Source: Konateibacter massiliensis (lineage in GTDB: Bacteria; Bacillota; Clostridia; Lachnospirales; Lachnospiraceae). From it: a stretch of DNA of 64,000 bases. The stretch covers positions 2,484,332-2,548,331 of the forward strand of contig NZ_LT860099.1 of NCBI RefSeq assembly GCF_900184995.1. Direction: 5' to 3'. Both the position numbers and the translations under genes were made by a program. The notes under the pieces are model-generated. The model was not told where the DNA came from. It saw only the letters and a list, made by a program, of their open reading frames with translations, and searched no databases. Below, piece by piece: positions 33,983 through 43,146 of this stretch (position 1 is the stretch's first letter; each line of letters opens with the position of its first letter).

Positions 33983-35872
33983 CTAAAAAAGATTCTGCAC
34001 CACCGTAAACCCTTCAAATGTGGTGTCGATTATTTTACCAATCCGGTTGCAGTCACCAATCATTGCCGTATACGGCACAATTCCAAAAAATGACTCTGCA
34101 AGCTCTTGCTTCGGACGAAGTCCGGTACATACAATGAGATTATCAAACGAAATGGCTTTTTTCGTACCATCCTTCATTTTGACAATGCATTGGGAATTTT
34201 CAATGCCCTCACATTTTGTTTCAAGTAAAATATCAAGTGTCTTTGCCTGTTTTATCTTTTGATTCAGTGCAATTTTATACAGCTCGTTTCCCTGCGCTGC
34301 CACCTCGTGATTCATCTCTATGATGGTCACCTTTTTGTGATGGATAAGCGCAAGCTCCAAACCGATTTCACTTCCGATTGTTCCGCCTCCGAGAATAACA
34401 ATGTTTTCACCAAGTTCATCCTCTTTTTCAATTGCCTGCGTGCCTGTCATAGGTTTCGCTTCATGGATGCCGGGAATATTTGGTATAACCTCATCTGCTC
34501 CAACCGCTATGATTAGAGAATCCGGCTGAAATTGTATGATATTTTCCGGAGTCGCCTCAAAATTCAGTCTGATATCGACATTCGACTTGGCAATCTGTGC
34601 CTCATAGTGGTGCATAAGACGGACAATCTCCTCCTTAAAATGCTCCATCGCCACATATTTGAGCTGGCCGCCAAGCTCACTGCTTTTCTCCAGAAGAGTA
34701 ACCTTATGACCTGCCTTGGAGGCTGTCACGGCTGCGTTGATTCCCGCAGGACCGCCACCGATTACCACTATATTTTTACGTACTTTGGCAGGGCGTACTT
34801 CCTTTTCCACAAATTCCTCGTTGTTGTACCGCGGATTTACGGAGCAGCCTACATTTTTGTGGTTCGTCGCAATATGATAGCATTGCAGACACCGTATACA
34901 TGGGTGAATATCCTCCGGGTGACCCGAAAGTGCTTTCTTCGGCCAGTCCGGATCTGCGATAAAGCTTCTTCCAAATGCCACCATATCCACAATACCCTTT
35001 CGGATTAAATCATCTGCTTCCTCCGGTGATAAAACAGCTCCGACAACACTCACAGGGATATTTACCCTTTTCTTTACTTCCTTCGCCCACTTTACATTGG
35101 GCATCAGCTCTTCAAAATTGGTCGTCGCCATATGGACATTGGCTTCCCTGTTCATATCAAGCCCCGCAGAAATCTGGACAAAATCAATGTATTTTTCTGC
35201 CATCTGTATAAACTGAACAACATCCTCAAACTCAATGGAGCCTTCCACCCACTCATAGGCGCTGATTCTCATATCAATCGGGAATTTAGGTCCGACCGCA
35301 TTTCTCACCGTCTCCAATATCCTAAGAGGAAATTTGGTGCGGTTTTCAAGACTGCCGCCGTAGGAATCTGTCCGCTTGTTAAAATAGGGCGATAGAAACT
35401 GAGCCGGAAGCCAGCCGTGTCCAAAGTGCATGAAAATACTATCAAAACCAAGCTCCTTTGCCTCCTTCGCCGTACTGTAATAACAGTCTAAAGTCTCCTG
35501 CATCATAGCCTCGTCCATTTCCTTCACTTCCATGCCGTCCTCCCGTATGTAAGCGGAAGGTCCTTTTGCATATTCGTAACAGCGAGCTTCCCTGCCTGCG
35601 TGGAAAATTTCGATCGAGGCTTTTGCCCCTGCCTGCTGTATTTTCAATATTTTTCTTCTTGTATCTTCGTATTCATATTTGCCAAAAACGCTTCTCTCAT
35701 CAGCGCTTTTAAAGCTCGAGCGGTACGGCTCTACAATGGTATGCCCGGCAATCACGATGCCTGCACCACCTAAAGCCTTTTCCTCGAAGGTATCTCCTAC
35801 GGGGGCGGCTACAATTCTGTTTTTTACCATCATCGAATTGATTTTGATTGGAGAAAACAAACTGTCAAACAT
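33983..35872 (-). CDS. Old Yellow Enzyme-type NADH:flavin oxidoreductase with Fe-S and FAD domains
   Basis: A 629-residue multidomain ene-reductase of the 2,4-dienoyl-CoA reductase / BaiCD-BaiH / enoate reductase group. An FMN TIM barrel fills about residues 1-330 (e.g. FMHFGHGWLPAQFLSPYFNKR). The 4Fe-4S cysteines follow in CIRCLQC and VGC near 325-345. The C-terminal half has an FAD Rossmann motif VVIGGGPAGINAAVTASKAG and an NAD(P) motif ILGGGTIGSEIGLELA. Such enzymes reduce an activated C=C bond. The gene follows a PTS permease gene on the same strand with a 32-base gap, which is an unusual partnership and suggests the imported compound, or its aglycone, is reduced. Confidence 0.92.
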   Translation of the reverse strand: MFDSLFSPIKINSMMVKNRIVAAPVGDTFEEKALGGAGIVIAGHTIVEPYRSSFKSADERSVFGKYEYEDTRRKILKIQQAGAKASIEIFHAGREARCYEYAKGPSAYIREDGMEVKEMDEAMMQETLDCYYSTAKEAKELGFDSIFMHFGHGWLPAQFLSPYFNKRTDSYGGSLENRTKFPLRILETVRNAVGPKFPIDMRISAYEWVEGSIEFEDVVQFIQMAEKYIDFVQISAGLDMNREANVHMATTNFEELMPNVKWAKEVKKRVNIPVSVVGAVLSPEEADDLIRKGIVDMVAFGRSFIADPDWPKKALSGHPEDIHPCIRCLQCYHIATNHKNVGCSVNPRYNNEEFVEKEVRPAKVRKNIVVIGGGPAGINAAVTASKAGHKVTLLEKSSELGGQLKYVAMEHFKEEIVRLMHHYEAQIAKSNVDIRLNFEATPENIIQFQPDSLIIAVGADEVIPNIPGIHEAKPMTGTQAIEKEDELGENIVILGGGTIGSEIGLELALIHHKKVTIIEMNHEVAAQGNELYKIALNQKIKQAKTLDILLETKCEGIENSQCIVKMKDGTKKAISFDNLIVCTGLRPKQELAESFFGIVPYTAMIGDCNRIGKIIDTTFEGFTVVQNLF

Positions 35873-35904
35873 TTCTTACCTACCTTTCTACTTTGGTTAA
35901 ACAA

Positions 35905-37281
35905 CTACATTTTTCTTGATTCTGCTCTTTTTGTAAAAATCACAGTCAAGATAAAGGCAACCGCTATTGTAACTGCCACTGCCACAAAATAAGGAACTGC
36001 TGTCGGACTGGATGCAAACGCCGGCAAGCCAAACAATCCGGTAAAAGCAAAGTTTGTAATATAGCAGTTGAAAATTCCGCAGATCAGTCCTCCGATACCT
36101 GCCGCAATCGACAATGCCACAAAATACATCTTATTTTTAATCAAAATTCCGTATATGGACGGCTCTGTGACGCCGGAAAGGAAGTTGACAAAAGCTGCGG
36201 ACGACGCCATTGTCTTTGTCTGCTTATCCTTTGTCATTACAAGAACTGCAAGGGTAACTCCCAAAACAGCATAGTTTCCCAATCCTCCGGCACTTAAGGA
36301 GTACTCATAGCCCTGCTCTGCCAAAATGGATAGCTGTATCGGCAAAACAACCCAATGTGCGCCGATTGCGATAACATAGATAAAAAATGCTCCAAAAATG
36401 ATGCTCATCGGTATAATTCCAACGGACAAAAGTGCAGAGTAAGCGGCGGCTATACCCTTTGCAATTCCAAATCCAATCGGTCCGAAAATCATAACCATAG
36501 CAGGTACCATAATCACAAGACATAAAAACGGAACTAAAATTAGCTGAATTGTTTTAGGCAGTATCTTCTTCAAACCTTTTTCCAGATAAGAATATGCCCA
36601 CATACCCAGGATAATCGGAATAACTGTACTTGAAAAATCCTGCGCCGTGAAATTTAATCCCAGTATATGGAGTGTTTCACCTGTGATATTTACCGCCGTT
36701 AAATTCGGCTCCAAAAGTGCCGCTCCGATTGCAACTCCGATAAACGGGTTTGCCTTAAATTGCTTTGCAGCCGTGTAGGAGAGCAAAATCGGGAAAAAGT
36801 AAATAAGGGAATTGCCCGCCGCACTCAATATATGATAAATATCTGCTTCCGTACTCAGCCAGCCGGCTTGTGAACAAAGTGCCAAAATACCTTTTATAAT
36901 ACCGGCAGATGCCAGCACCGGAATATAAGGTGTAAAAATAGCGGAAAGTGTAGACAGAATTTTGTCAATAACAGGCTTTTTCTCCGCTGCTTCCTCCTGC
37001 TCTTCCTTTTGGTCTTCCAAATCTTGTTTTCCCAGCTCACCATATGTCTGTATCAAATCTTCGTACACATCGCCAACGTGTGTTCCTATAATAACCTGAA
37101 ATGTGCCGTTTGCTTCCAACACTCCAACCGTTTCACTTAATGCTTGTACCTGCTCTTTGTTTACAATCTGAGTATCCTTCAATTGAAATCTTAATCTCGT
37201 CGCACAATGTGTGACAGCCAAAATGTTTTCTGACCCTCCCAGAGCTTTCGTCAGCTCTTTTACATAGCCGGTATACTTCAT
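35905..37281 (-). CDS. PTS EIIBC component (beta-glucoside/sucrose class, no EIIA)
   Basis: A 458-residue phosphotransferase permease. The EIIB domain (1-90) has the phospho-acceptor Cys in VTHCATRLRFQL. A Glu/Lys-rich linker leads to the EIIC membrane domain (about 105-455) with IGAHWVVLP and FLSGVTEPSIYG. The start at 37281 has GAGGAG 9 bases upstream; the longer reading lacks a site. There is no EIIA domain, so phosphate must come from an EIIA encoded elsewhere. The substrate is unknown; the domain class covers beta-glucosides, sucrose, trehalose and N-acetylmuramic acid. An RpiR regulator gene lies upstream and the flavoenzyme downstream. Confidence 0.92.
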   Translation of the reverse strand: MKYTGYVKELTKALGGSENILAVTHCATRLRFQLKDTQIVNKEQVQALSETVGVLEANGTFQVIIGTHVGDVYEDLIQTYGELGKQDLEDQKEEQEEAAEKKPVIDKILSTLSAIFTPYIPVLASAGIIKGILALCSQAGWLSTEADIYHILSAAGNSLIYFFPILLSYTAAKQFKANPFIGVAIGAALLEPNLTAVNITGETLHILGLNFTAQDFSSTVIPIILGMWAYSYLEKGLKKILPKTIQLILVPFLCLVIMVPAMVMIFGPIGFGIAKGIAAAYSALLSVGIIPMSIIFGAFFIYVIAIGAHWVVLPIQLSILAEQGYEYSLSAGGLGNYAVLGVTLAVLVMTKDKQTKTMASSAAFVNFLSGVTEPSIYGILIKNKMYFVALSIAAGIGGLICGIFNCYITNFAFTGLFGLPAFASSPTAVPYFVAVAVTIAVAFILTVIFTKRAESRKM

Positions 37282-37337
37282 CTCTATCTTCTCCTCTTTT
37301 TCCTTCTTGTGGTTCACAGTTATTTTGTTAAAATTTT

Positions 37338-37366
37338 CTCTCGAGAGTACTTTCGCTTTTATTATA
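37338..37366 (-). promoter_or_regulatory. Promoter -10 and palindrome before the PTS gene
   Basis: A TATAAT (37366-37361 on the minus strand) is followed 13 bases later by the perfect palindrome CTCTCGAGAG (37338-37347), a position where a repressor would block early transcription. The -35 is weak (CTTTTC). The palindrome is a candidate operator. Confidence 0.5.
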
Positions 37367-37445
37367 CCTAGAAAAATTGAAGAGAAAAGACTTTTGGCTG
37401 ATTCGTTAAAAAAGTTTCGCATTTTCTATCTTTACGATAAAAAAA

Positions 37446-37463
37446 CACGAAACTTTATTTCAC
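37446..37463. promoter_or_regulatory. RpiR-type operator candidate
   Basis: CACGAAACTTTATTTCAC is an imperfect dyad (GTGAAA...TTTCGTG on the other strand) 10 bases past the RpiR stop codon. GAAA/TTTC half-sites are common for RpiR-family repressors, which makes it a candidate site for control of the PTS-flavoenzyme pair. Confidence 0.4.
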
Positions 37464-37473
37464 AAAAACATAT

Positions 37474-38322
37474 TTATCTCATCATACGGAGGTTTGCACT
37501 CTTTATTTTCTCGCTATTTTCGTCATAATTTTGTGCAAACACAAACGAGTAAATACAATCCAGCAAAAAATGAATTGCATTGTGGGAAGTGAAGGTCTCC
37601 AACTTTTTATTCAGTTCTTTTTCCTCATGATTCATAATTGGGAGACAAAGGTTTGCGTTTCTGGCAACAATACTTTCAGGATCAGACGTAATCGCAAGCG
37701 TAAAGCACTTCGTCTTTTTCAAAATATTTGAGATATTGACAATAAAAGGCGTTGAGCCGGAATGGGAAATGAGAATGCAAAAGGTATTCTTGTCCGCATT
37801 TGCCGCCAATGCCTGCTGATTCGTTGTCCCCTCCTCCAGATGCACACGCTTGCCAATTCGAAGCAGCTTTGTCTTGAATTCCAGCGCCGCAATCAGAGAC
37901 GAGCCCGTTCCAAAAACATATATCTCCTCCGCCGCATTTAATTTATTTATAATTTCATTCATATGGGAATAGTCGAAATTCTTTGCCGTCTCCGTTATCG
38001 TTTTAATATTGATGTTGGCAAGGTTTGACACAATCTCCTCAAATTTTGCCCCTTTTACAAAAGGAATGTTTGTATTTACATTCTCTTTATACAAAACTGT
38101 TTCCTCAAATTCGGCGTAAAATTTAATGCGGAACTCCTGATAGCCCTTTACTCCGACCTTTTTACAGAGGCGGATAATAGTCGCCGGGGAGGAATAGGTT
38201 TCCTTGGCAAGTGTCTGAATGGAAATATCCTTGATTTTTGAGCCGTTTTTCAATATATAGTTTGCAATTGACTTGTCTATTTCAGAAAAATTCTCTGCTT
38301 TTTTTAATTTTTCTATAATCAT
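37474..38322 (-). CDS. RpiR/MurR-family regulator with SIS domain
   Basis: A 282-residue sugar-phosphate-responsive regulator. The N-terminal helix-turn-helix domain (1-78) contains IQTLAKETYSSPATIIRLCKK, and the SIS sugar-phosphate-binding domain (about 125-260) contains EEIYVFGTGSSLIAALEFKTK and FCILISHSGST. It precedes the PTS gene and most likely controls it in response to the phosphorylated substrate. The start at 38322 has AGGTC close upstream. Confidence 0.92.
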   Translation of the reverse strand: MIIEKLKKAENFSEIDKSIANYILKNGSKIKDISIQTLAKETYSSPATIIRLCKKVGVKGYQEFRIKFYAEFEETVLYKENVNTNIPFVKGAKFEEIVSNLANINIKTITETAKNFDYSHMNEIINKLNAAEEIYVFGTGSSLIAALEFKTKLLRIGKRVHLEEGTTNQQALAANADKNTFCILISHSGSTPFIVNISNILKKTKCFTLAITSDPESIVARNANLCLPIMNHEEKELNKKLETFTSHNAIHFLLDCIYSFVFAQNYDENSEKIKSANLRMMR

Positions 38323-38379
38323 ATGATGACCTGCTTTTTCTTTTTATTATAACTTATTTTAAAATTTTTACAATAATCC

Positions 38380-38410
38380 TTGCTTATCCCCCAAGGGAAT
38401 ATGTTATTCT
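38380..38410 (+). promoter_or_regulatory. MerR-type promoter with 19-bp spacer
   Basis: TTGCTT (38380-38385) and TATTCT (38405-38410) are 19 bases apart, the over-long spacing typical of MerR-activated promoters. The spacer holds the dyad TCCCCCAAGGGAA. It drives the MerR-family gene, so it is probably autoregulated. Confidence 0.65.
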
Positions 38411-38416
38411 TATATC

Positions 38417-38479
38417 ATGATACCAGGGTCAAAAGGTCATGCATTTCATGCTTAAGTAATCCGTGGTATCTGGTATCAT
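38417..38479 (+). promoter_or_regulatory. Structured leader before the MerR-family gene
   Basis: ATGATACCAG (38417-38426) is perfectly complementary to CTGGTATCAT (38470-38479), enclosing 43 bases. The right arm is preceded by a second TGGTATC, so the left arm could pair in two registers. The leader contains GGTCAAAAGGTC direct repeats. It does not match a riboswitch class that I know. Confidence 0.5.
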
Positions 38480-38502
38480 TGAATCAAAAGGAGGAGGAGT
38501 CT

Positions 38503-39309
38503 ATGAAAATTAACGAGGTATCAAAGCTTACACAGCTTTCACAAAAAACAATCCGCTATTACGAGGAGCGGGGACTGATTTCACCGGATATGAAGGTAAT
38601 TCGGGGCAGGAATTTCAGGAATTATTCCGATGCAACCGTAAACCGGCTCATGTCCATTGCCACGCTTCGACGGCTCTTTTTTACGATTGAGGACATCAAG
38701 ATTCTTTTGGAAAAGCCGGAACAGATAAATTCTTTGCTTCGCGACTATGAAAGCAGACTTTCGGAAGAAATTACAGAAAAAAATAATATTTTAAACACCT
38801 TAGCTGATTTAAAAAACCAGACTTCCATCACGAATATTGATTCCCTTTCGGCTGCCCTATCCCACATTTCTGCGGATTACGAGCTGCCTGCTGCTGATAT
38901 CAATCCTGACTTTTCGCATATGGACCCGGAGGAACCTGAATATGACAACAAGAAAGAGCATCGCATTCACACCCGCTTTTCCTTTCTTGCCAAAAAAGCA
39001 AATGCGGCAGAGATGTTTATTCTGGAGCTTTTATGGAAAAATGAGGCGATGAGCTTTAATACGATCGTCCACAAATGCATGGAGCATGGTGTTTTCTCGG
39101 ACAGCGACCTCGCTCACAAGGCACTGAAACGAATGTGCCGCAGAAAATTGGTTTCCTATGGCAACGGTGTCTATACCCCCCGCGTCAACGCAACCGATAT
39201 TGAGTTTCGAAATTTTGACTTTATGGTGCAAACCGCCTATAACGGCTCACCAAGCAAAATGATTTATACCCCGCCATCCACACCGACGGGTTTTGGGGAC
39301 GGAAAGTGA
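38503..39309 (+). CDS. MerR-family regulator with C-terminal winged-helix-like domain
   Basis: A 268-residue regulator. The start at 38503 has AAGGAGGAGGAG; the longer reading does not. The MerR domain (1-70) is clear: MKINEVSKLTQLSQKTIRYY, EERGLISPDM and a coiled-coil dimerisation helix up to about 115. Instead of a small effector domain, the last 90 residues (AEMFILELLWKNEAMSFNTI, HKALKRMCRRKLVSYGNGVY) resemble the BlaI/MecI winged helix. That combination would give two DNA-binding units in one protein. The ligand is unknown. The following pentapeptide-repeat gene may be a target. Confidence 0.82.
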   Translation: MKINEVSKLTQLSQKTIRYYEERGLISPDMKVIRGRNFRNYSDATVNRLMSIATLRRLFFTIEDIKILLEKPEQINSLLRDYESRLSEEITEKNNILNTLADLKNQTSITNIDSLSAALSHISADYELPAADINPDFSHMDPEEPEYDNKKEHRIHTRFSFLAKKANAAEMFILELLWKNEAMSFNTIVHKCMEHGVFSDSDLAHKALKRMCRRKLVSYGNGVYTPRVNATDIEFRNFDFMVQTAYNGSPSKMIYTPPSTPTGFGDGK

Positions 39310-39315
39310 TATAAT
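39307..39315 (+). promoter_or_regulatory. Extended -10 promoter of the pentapeptide-repeat gene
   Basis: TG-A-TATAAT overlaps the stop codon of the MerR-family gene, 46 bases before the pentapeptide-repeat gene. This gives the gene its own promoter in addition to possible read-through. Confidence 0.45.
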
Positions 39316-39360
39316 AAGGACAGATTAGCAATTCTTTTACGAAGAAGGAGCCATTTCACC

Positions 39361-39948
39361 ATGTACAACGACATTTATTATGAAAATAAAACAATTGAAA
39401 ACCTCAAAATCGAAGCAGAAACCTTTGAGGATTGCGAATTTATTGACTGCGAGTTTATAAATTGCACATTTGAAGATTGTGCCTTGAAGCGCTGCACGTT
39501 TAAGGACTGCAAATTTACAAAATGCACGATTATAAGTCTTAGGTCAAAGAACTCGCATGCAAAATACTGTGAGTTTACACAGTGCAATTTAATCGGAGTT
39601 CACTGGAGTGAGCTGCTGTCAGAAGGAAAAATCGCCGAACCCATTCAAAAGCTGTCAGAATGCTTTTTAAAGTACAATTCATTTGTCAAAATGAGCCTGA
39701 TGCAGTTTGATTTTACAGGAAATCATATACAGGATTCCTCTTTTGAGGAGTGTAATCTGAGAAAGAGTAATTTTAAGAATTGTAAGCTGGAAGCAACCCA
39801 ATTTACAAACTGCGATATCCGGCAGGCGAATTTTCGCGAGGCTGCCGGATATCAGATTGATATTATGAGCTGTAAACTAAAAGAAGCTAAGTTTTCATTT
39901 CCTGAGGTGATAAATTTGTTGGGAGTTTTAGGAATAAAGATTGATTAG
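39361..39948 (+). CDS. Pentapeptide-repeat protein
   Basis: A 195-residue protein built of pentapeptide repeats with central Phe or Leu, many with a Cys or Asp at the flanks: CEFIDCEFINCTFEDCALKR early, and DFTGNHIQDSSFEECNLRKS later, interrupted by a helical insert (about 80-110). Such repeats form a quadrilateral beta-helix. McbG/Qnr proteins use it to mimic DNA and protect gyrase, but many members have no known role and the sequence does not decide. An AAGGAG site lies before the ATG at longer than usual distance. The gene ends just before the convergent ABC exporter operon. Confidence 0.92.
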   Translation: MYNDIYYENKTIENLKIEAETFEDCEFIDCEFINCTFEDCALKRCTFKDCKFTKCTIISLRSKNSHAKYCEFTQCNLIGVHWSELLSEGKIAEPIQKLSECFLKYNSFVKMSLMQFDFTGNHIQDSSFEECNLRKSNFKNCKLEATQFTNCDIRQANFREAAGYQIDIMSCKLKEAKFSFPEVINLLGVLGIKID

Positions 39949-39966
39949 GTGTGACCTCCTAAAAGA

Positions 39967-42324
39967 TTACTCCAACATCCCAATCGCACTAATGCCCCGT
40001 ATCTTAAGGGAAACTGCAATTACCGTTAAAAATCCCAGCAGGCTGATTCCAATCGGTGTAACTATAACAAATGAAACATCCACATAAAAACTCGTCTTCA
40101 ATATTCCGTTTCCCGCCAAAGATAATGCTATCATCGGGTTTGTCGTATAATATCCTACAATCGCTCCAATGAGTGAACTGAATACGATAACCGGAATCTG
40201 ACTTATGAGGATATGCCCGATTAACTGATTGGAGGTAAAGCCCAGTGCCTTTGATATTCCCATTCTCATTCGCTCTTTCGCAACTCTTGCACGCACTACA
40301 AGAAACATGATAAAAACAATGATAACCGCCGCAACTGCCAGGCAGCCAATGGAAACCACACGCATTACAATACTGAAGGTCCGCATCATCTGAGTCCAGG
40401 TTTCTTCATTATTTTTAGCCTGCACATCTTTGTTTTCGTATATACCGTTTAGCTTTGTGATAAATTTCGCGGTATCTACGCCCTCCTTTAAATAAACCAT
40501 CGCGGTCGTACTCTCAAACTCCGGTACAAGCCGTTTCATTCCGGCTGTGGTAATCTCTGCTCCCTTGCCGAGATAGCTAATGTGCTGGGTGATGCCAACG
40601 ATCAGGTATTCTTTGGAAATGCCGTTATACTCTACCGAAACGGTATCTCCGATTTCGGCTCCAAGCTCTCCAAGTACAAGCTTTGTCACAGAAATTTCAT
40701 TGTCGTGCTCCGGCATTCTCCCTTTTATAAGTGTTTTTACCCGCAATGTACCATAATCTTCGGTAACCTGAAAATGAGGATTGGTTTCCTTGCCCTTATA
40801 TTTTATGGCAGTCTGAAAGCTATCCATGCCCGACACTCTCGCGACTTCCTCCATTTTGCCGATTTCCTCATAAACAGCTTTACTGTCCCCCACTGCGATG
40901 ATTTCCACCTCTGCATTCTCCAGACCGACAAGATTCCTCATCACGGTGTCGTCAATGACAAAATTATAATACAAGGTGAGCGATAATACGCATACCACGC
41001 TCAACAGCATAATAATGACCGAAGCAACAACATTCTCTCTTTTATTATATAAAAACTCCTTCATACTGATTGCCACATTTACATTAAGTCTTGTTTTGTC
41101 AAGCGGTATCCTGTTTTTCTTAAAATTATGCGTCTCAATTCCGCTTCTAAGGGCAATAAGCGGAGTAATTTTCTTAATTTTTCTCCCTCCCATATAGGCA
41201 ATGCCAAGTACCAGACATATGATAATGACAAAGCTTAGCAAAGCGGAGAGCAAATCAGGATGCGAAATCCATTTTAAACCGATGGATGACGAAACAATTT
41301 TGGTAATAAAAGGGCTGATTCCCATGGAAATCAAAAACCCTAACACAAATCCCAGTGTTGCCGTAATCCCATATTCCAGTATGTTAGCTCTTACTAACTG
41401 CTTTGCCGTATAGCCTGCAGCCTCCATCATTCCAATATTTTTCATATTGTCCTCAATGTGGTTTGTCATCGAGAATCTTATTACTATCATGGAAATAAAA
41501 AGGATGATACCGGAAAAGGCTAGCAGCACTGACATAATAATTATGGCAAAAACAGATACCCCGATTTTAATTGACTGGTAATTGGTCGTCAGGTAAATTT
41601 TGCTTGTGTCTGCTATTTTCTCATTTATCTTTGCAAGCATTTGTGTCTCATATTGCTCGGCATCCTCAATATTTTTTAGGATGGCACAATTCACGCTGCA
41701 TTTTATCGCACTTTTCTCCTCCGACACGGCATGAAACTGCCCGTCATAGACGTAAAACTTATACATCATAAGGTTGGTCGCACTTGCAAATATCACATCC
41801 TCATAAAAACCGCCAATCCGAAACTCAGTCTCTTTGTCATCCACATAAAGCTTAAAGGTATCTCCTGTCTTATAGCCACTTACTGCCTTTAGTACATAAG
41901 GCACAATAATTGTATTTTCATACCTCTCATCTGCTTCATCAATGACCTTAAGCTTTGAGATTTCCCTGCTGGTATCGTAATTTAAAAACAGAGACGGCAT
42001 GCCAAGCTCTTCCTCTCCTATGGTTGTATTCTGAAACTTGGAGGCACTGAATATCACCCCATCTTCCCTCTCCATATAGGAAAAGCCTTCAATTTCTTTA
42101 AAAATATTTTCAATGTCACCATCGAGCGCCCTATCCGCGATAACAATTGTGTGGGTGCCATTCAGCTCACGGTTTTTCTCATCGACAAAGCCTCCCATTT
42201 GTGACATAACCTGAATTCCGCTGTATAAAAGTATCGTGGCGATGGCAACAAGAAGAAGTAAGGTAATAGCAGACGCCTTTCCGCGCTTTATATTGTTTTT
42301 GGCTATCAAAAAATATTTCAACAT
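39967..42324 (-). CDS. FtsX-type ABC exporter permease
   Basis: A 785-residue permease with two FtsX domains, of the MacB/BceB/lipoprotein-exporter superfamily. The N-terminal helix (about 15-40) is followed by a large extracellular domain, three helices near 255-385, a central cytoplasmic link, a second large domain and three terminal helices near 650-780. The start is taken as ATG 42324, overlapping the ATPase stop (TGATG); two GTG codons just upstream are possible alternatives. It pairs with the preceding ATPase. The neighbouring two-component system suggests inducible export, e.g. of an antimicrobial peptide or lipid. Confidence 0.92.
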   Translation of the reverse strand: MLKYFLIAKNNIKRGKASAITLLLLVAIATILLYSGIQVMSQMGGFVDEKNRELNGTHTIVIADRALDGDIENIFKEIEGFSYMEREDGVIFSASKFQNTTIGEEELGMPSLFLNYDTSREISKLKVIDEADERYENTIIVPYVLKAVSGYKTGDTFKLYVDDKETEFRIGGFYEDVIFASATNLMMYKFYVYDGQFHAVSEEKSAIKCSVNCAILKNIEDAEQYETQMLAKINEKIADTSKIYLTTNYQSIKIGVSVFAIIIMSVLLAFSGIILFISMIVIRFSMTNHIEDNMKNIGMMEAAGYTAKQLVRANILEYGITATLGFVLGFLISMGISPFITKIVSSSIGLKWISHPDLLSALLSFVIIICLVLGIAYMGGRKIKKITPLIALRSGIETHNFKKNRIPLDKTRLNVNVAISMKEFLYNKRENVVASVIIMLLSVVCVLSLTLYYNFVIDDTVMRNLVGLENAEVEIIAVGDSKAVYEEIGKMEEVARVSGMDSFQTAIKYKGKETNPHFQVTEDYGTLRVKTLIKGRMPEHDNEISVTKLVLGELGAEIGDTVSVEYNGISKEYLIVGITQHISYLGKGAEITTAGMKRLVPEFESTTAMVYLKEGVDTAKFITKLNGIYENKDVQAKNNEETWTQMMRTFSIVMRVVSIGCLAVAAVIIVFIMFLVVRARVAKERMRMGISKALGFTSNQLIGHILISQIPVIVFSSLIGAIVGYYTTNPMIALSLAGNGILKTSFYVDVSFVIVTPIGISLLGFLTVIAVSLKIRGISAIGMLE

Positions 42325-43082
42325 CACCACCCCATTTCCTCTAAAAATGACCGAAGTCTTCTGTGCCTTTCCGCATCATCCTTCTGATAAATACCAAGCT
42401 GCAGTTCGTCGATGATAATTCCATCCTTTAAATACAAAATACGATTTGCGCGCCTCGCCGTTTTGATATCATGCGTCACCATAATAACACTTTGCCCCTC
42501 GTTGTTGATATCCGTCATGATGTCAAGCACATGTGTTGAGTTCGTTGAATTAAGTGCTCCTGTCGGCTCATCGGCAAATACAATTTCAGGTGAGTTAATC
42601 AGTGCTCTCACAATTGCAACCCGCTGTGCCTCCCCGCCTGAAAGCTGAGACGGATATTTGCGGTAACACTCCTCACCGATGTCTACCTTGGCAAGCAGCT
42701 CCTTTGCCCGCTTTGCAATCGCCTTTTTATCTTTCCCGACCAAAAGCCCGCATATCATAATATTATCAAGCACGCTCATCGTCTCGTTTAAATAGACCTG
42801 CTGAAAAACAAAGCCGCAATGCTTTCTTCGAAATACCGCAAGTTTATCATTCGTATAGCCGGATATCTCCTCCCCCTTAAAACAAATACTTCCAAGCGTC
42901 GGCTTATCCATACCCGAAAGCGCATACAAAAGCGTGGATTTTCCCGAACCGGAGCTTCCCATAATAACCGTGAAATCCCCCTTTACAATCTCAATACTCA
43001 GATTCTTTAACACATGTTGCAAAACGGAACCGTTTGAAAAAGTTTTACACAGCATATCTGCCTTTAAAATAATGTTATCCAC
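42324..43082 (-). CDS. ABC exporter ATPase (LolD/MacB/BceA-type)
   Basis: A 252-residue ATPase. I take GTG at 43082 as start because AGGAGG lies exactly 6 bases before it. Walker A GSSGSGKST, Q-loop FVFQQVYLNE, signature LSGGEAQRVAIVRA, Walker B EIVFADEPTGALNS and switch MVTHDIKTA are intact. It forms an exporter with the FtsX-type permease, whose gene overlaps its stop codon. Confidence 0.93.
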   Translation of the reverse strand: MDNIILKADMLCKTFSNGSVLQHVLKNLSIEIVKGDFTVIMGSSGSGKSTLLYALSGMDKPTLGSICFKGEEISGYTNDKLAVFRRKHCGFVFQQVYLNETMSVLDNIMICGLLVGKDKKAIAKRAKELLAKVDIGEECYRKYPSQLSGGEAQRVAIVRALINSPEIVFADEPTGALNSTNSTHVLDIMTDINNEGQSVIMVTHDIKTARRANRILYLKDGIIIDELQLGIYQKDDAERHRRLRSFLEEMGW

Positions 43083-43146
43083 AATAATCCTCCTCATAAA
43101 TAGTTTTTTCTTCGAAAATCGCAAAGCAATTTCCTATGATACAAAA

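Noticed and set aside
38417-38502. T-box or known metabolite riboswitch before the MerR-family gene
   Set aside because: The T-box antiterminator word and the core motifs of riboswitch classes I know are absent, so I report only a structured leader.
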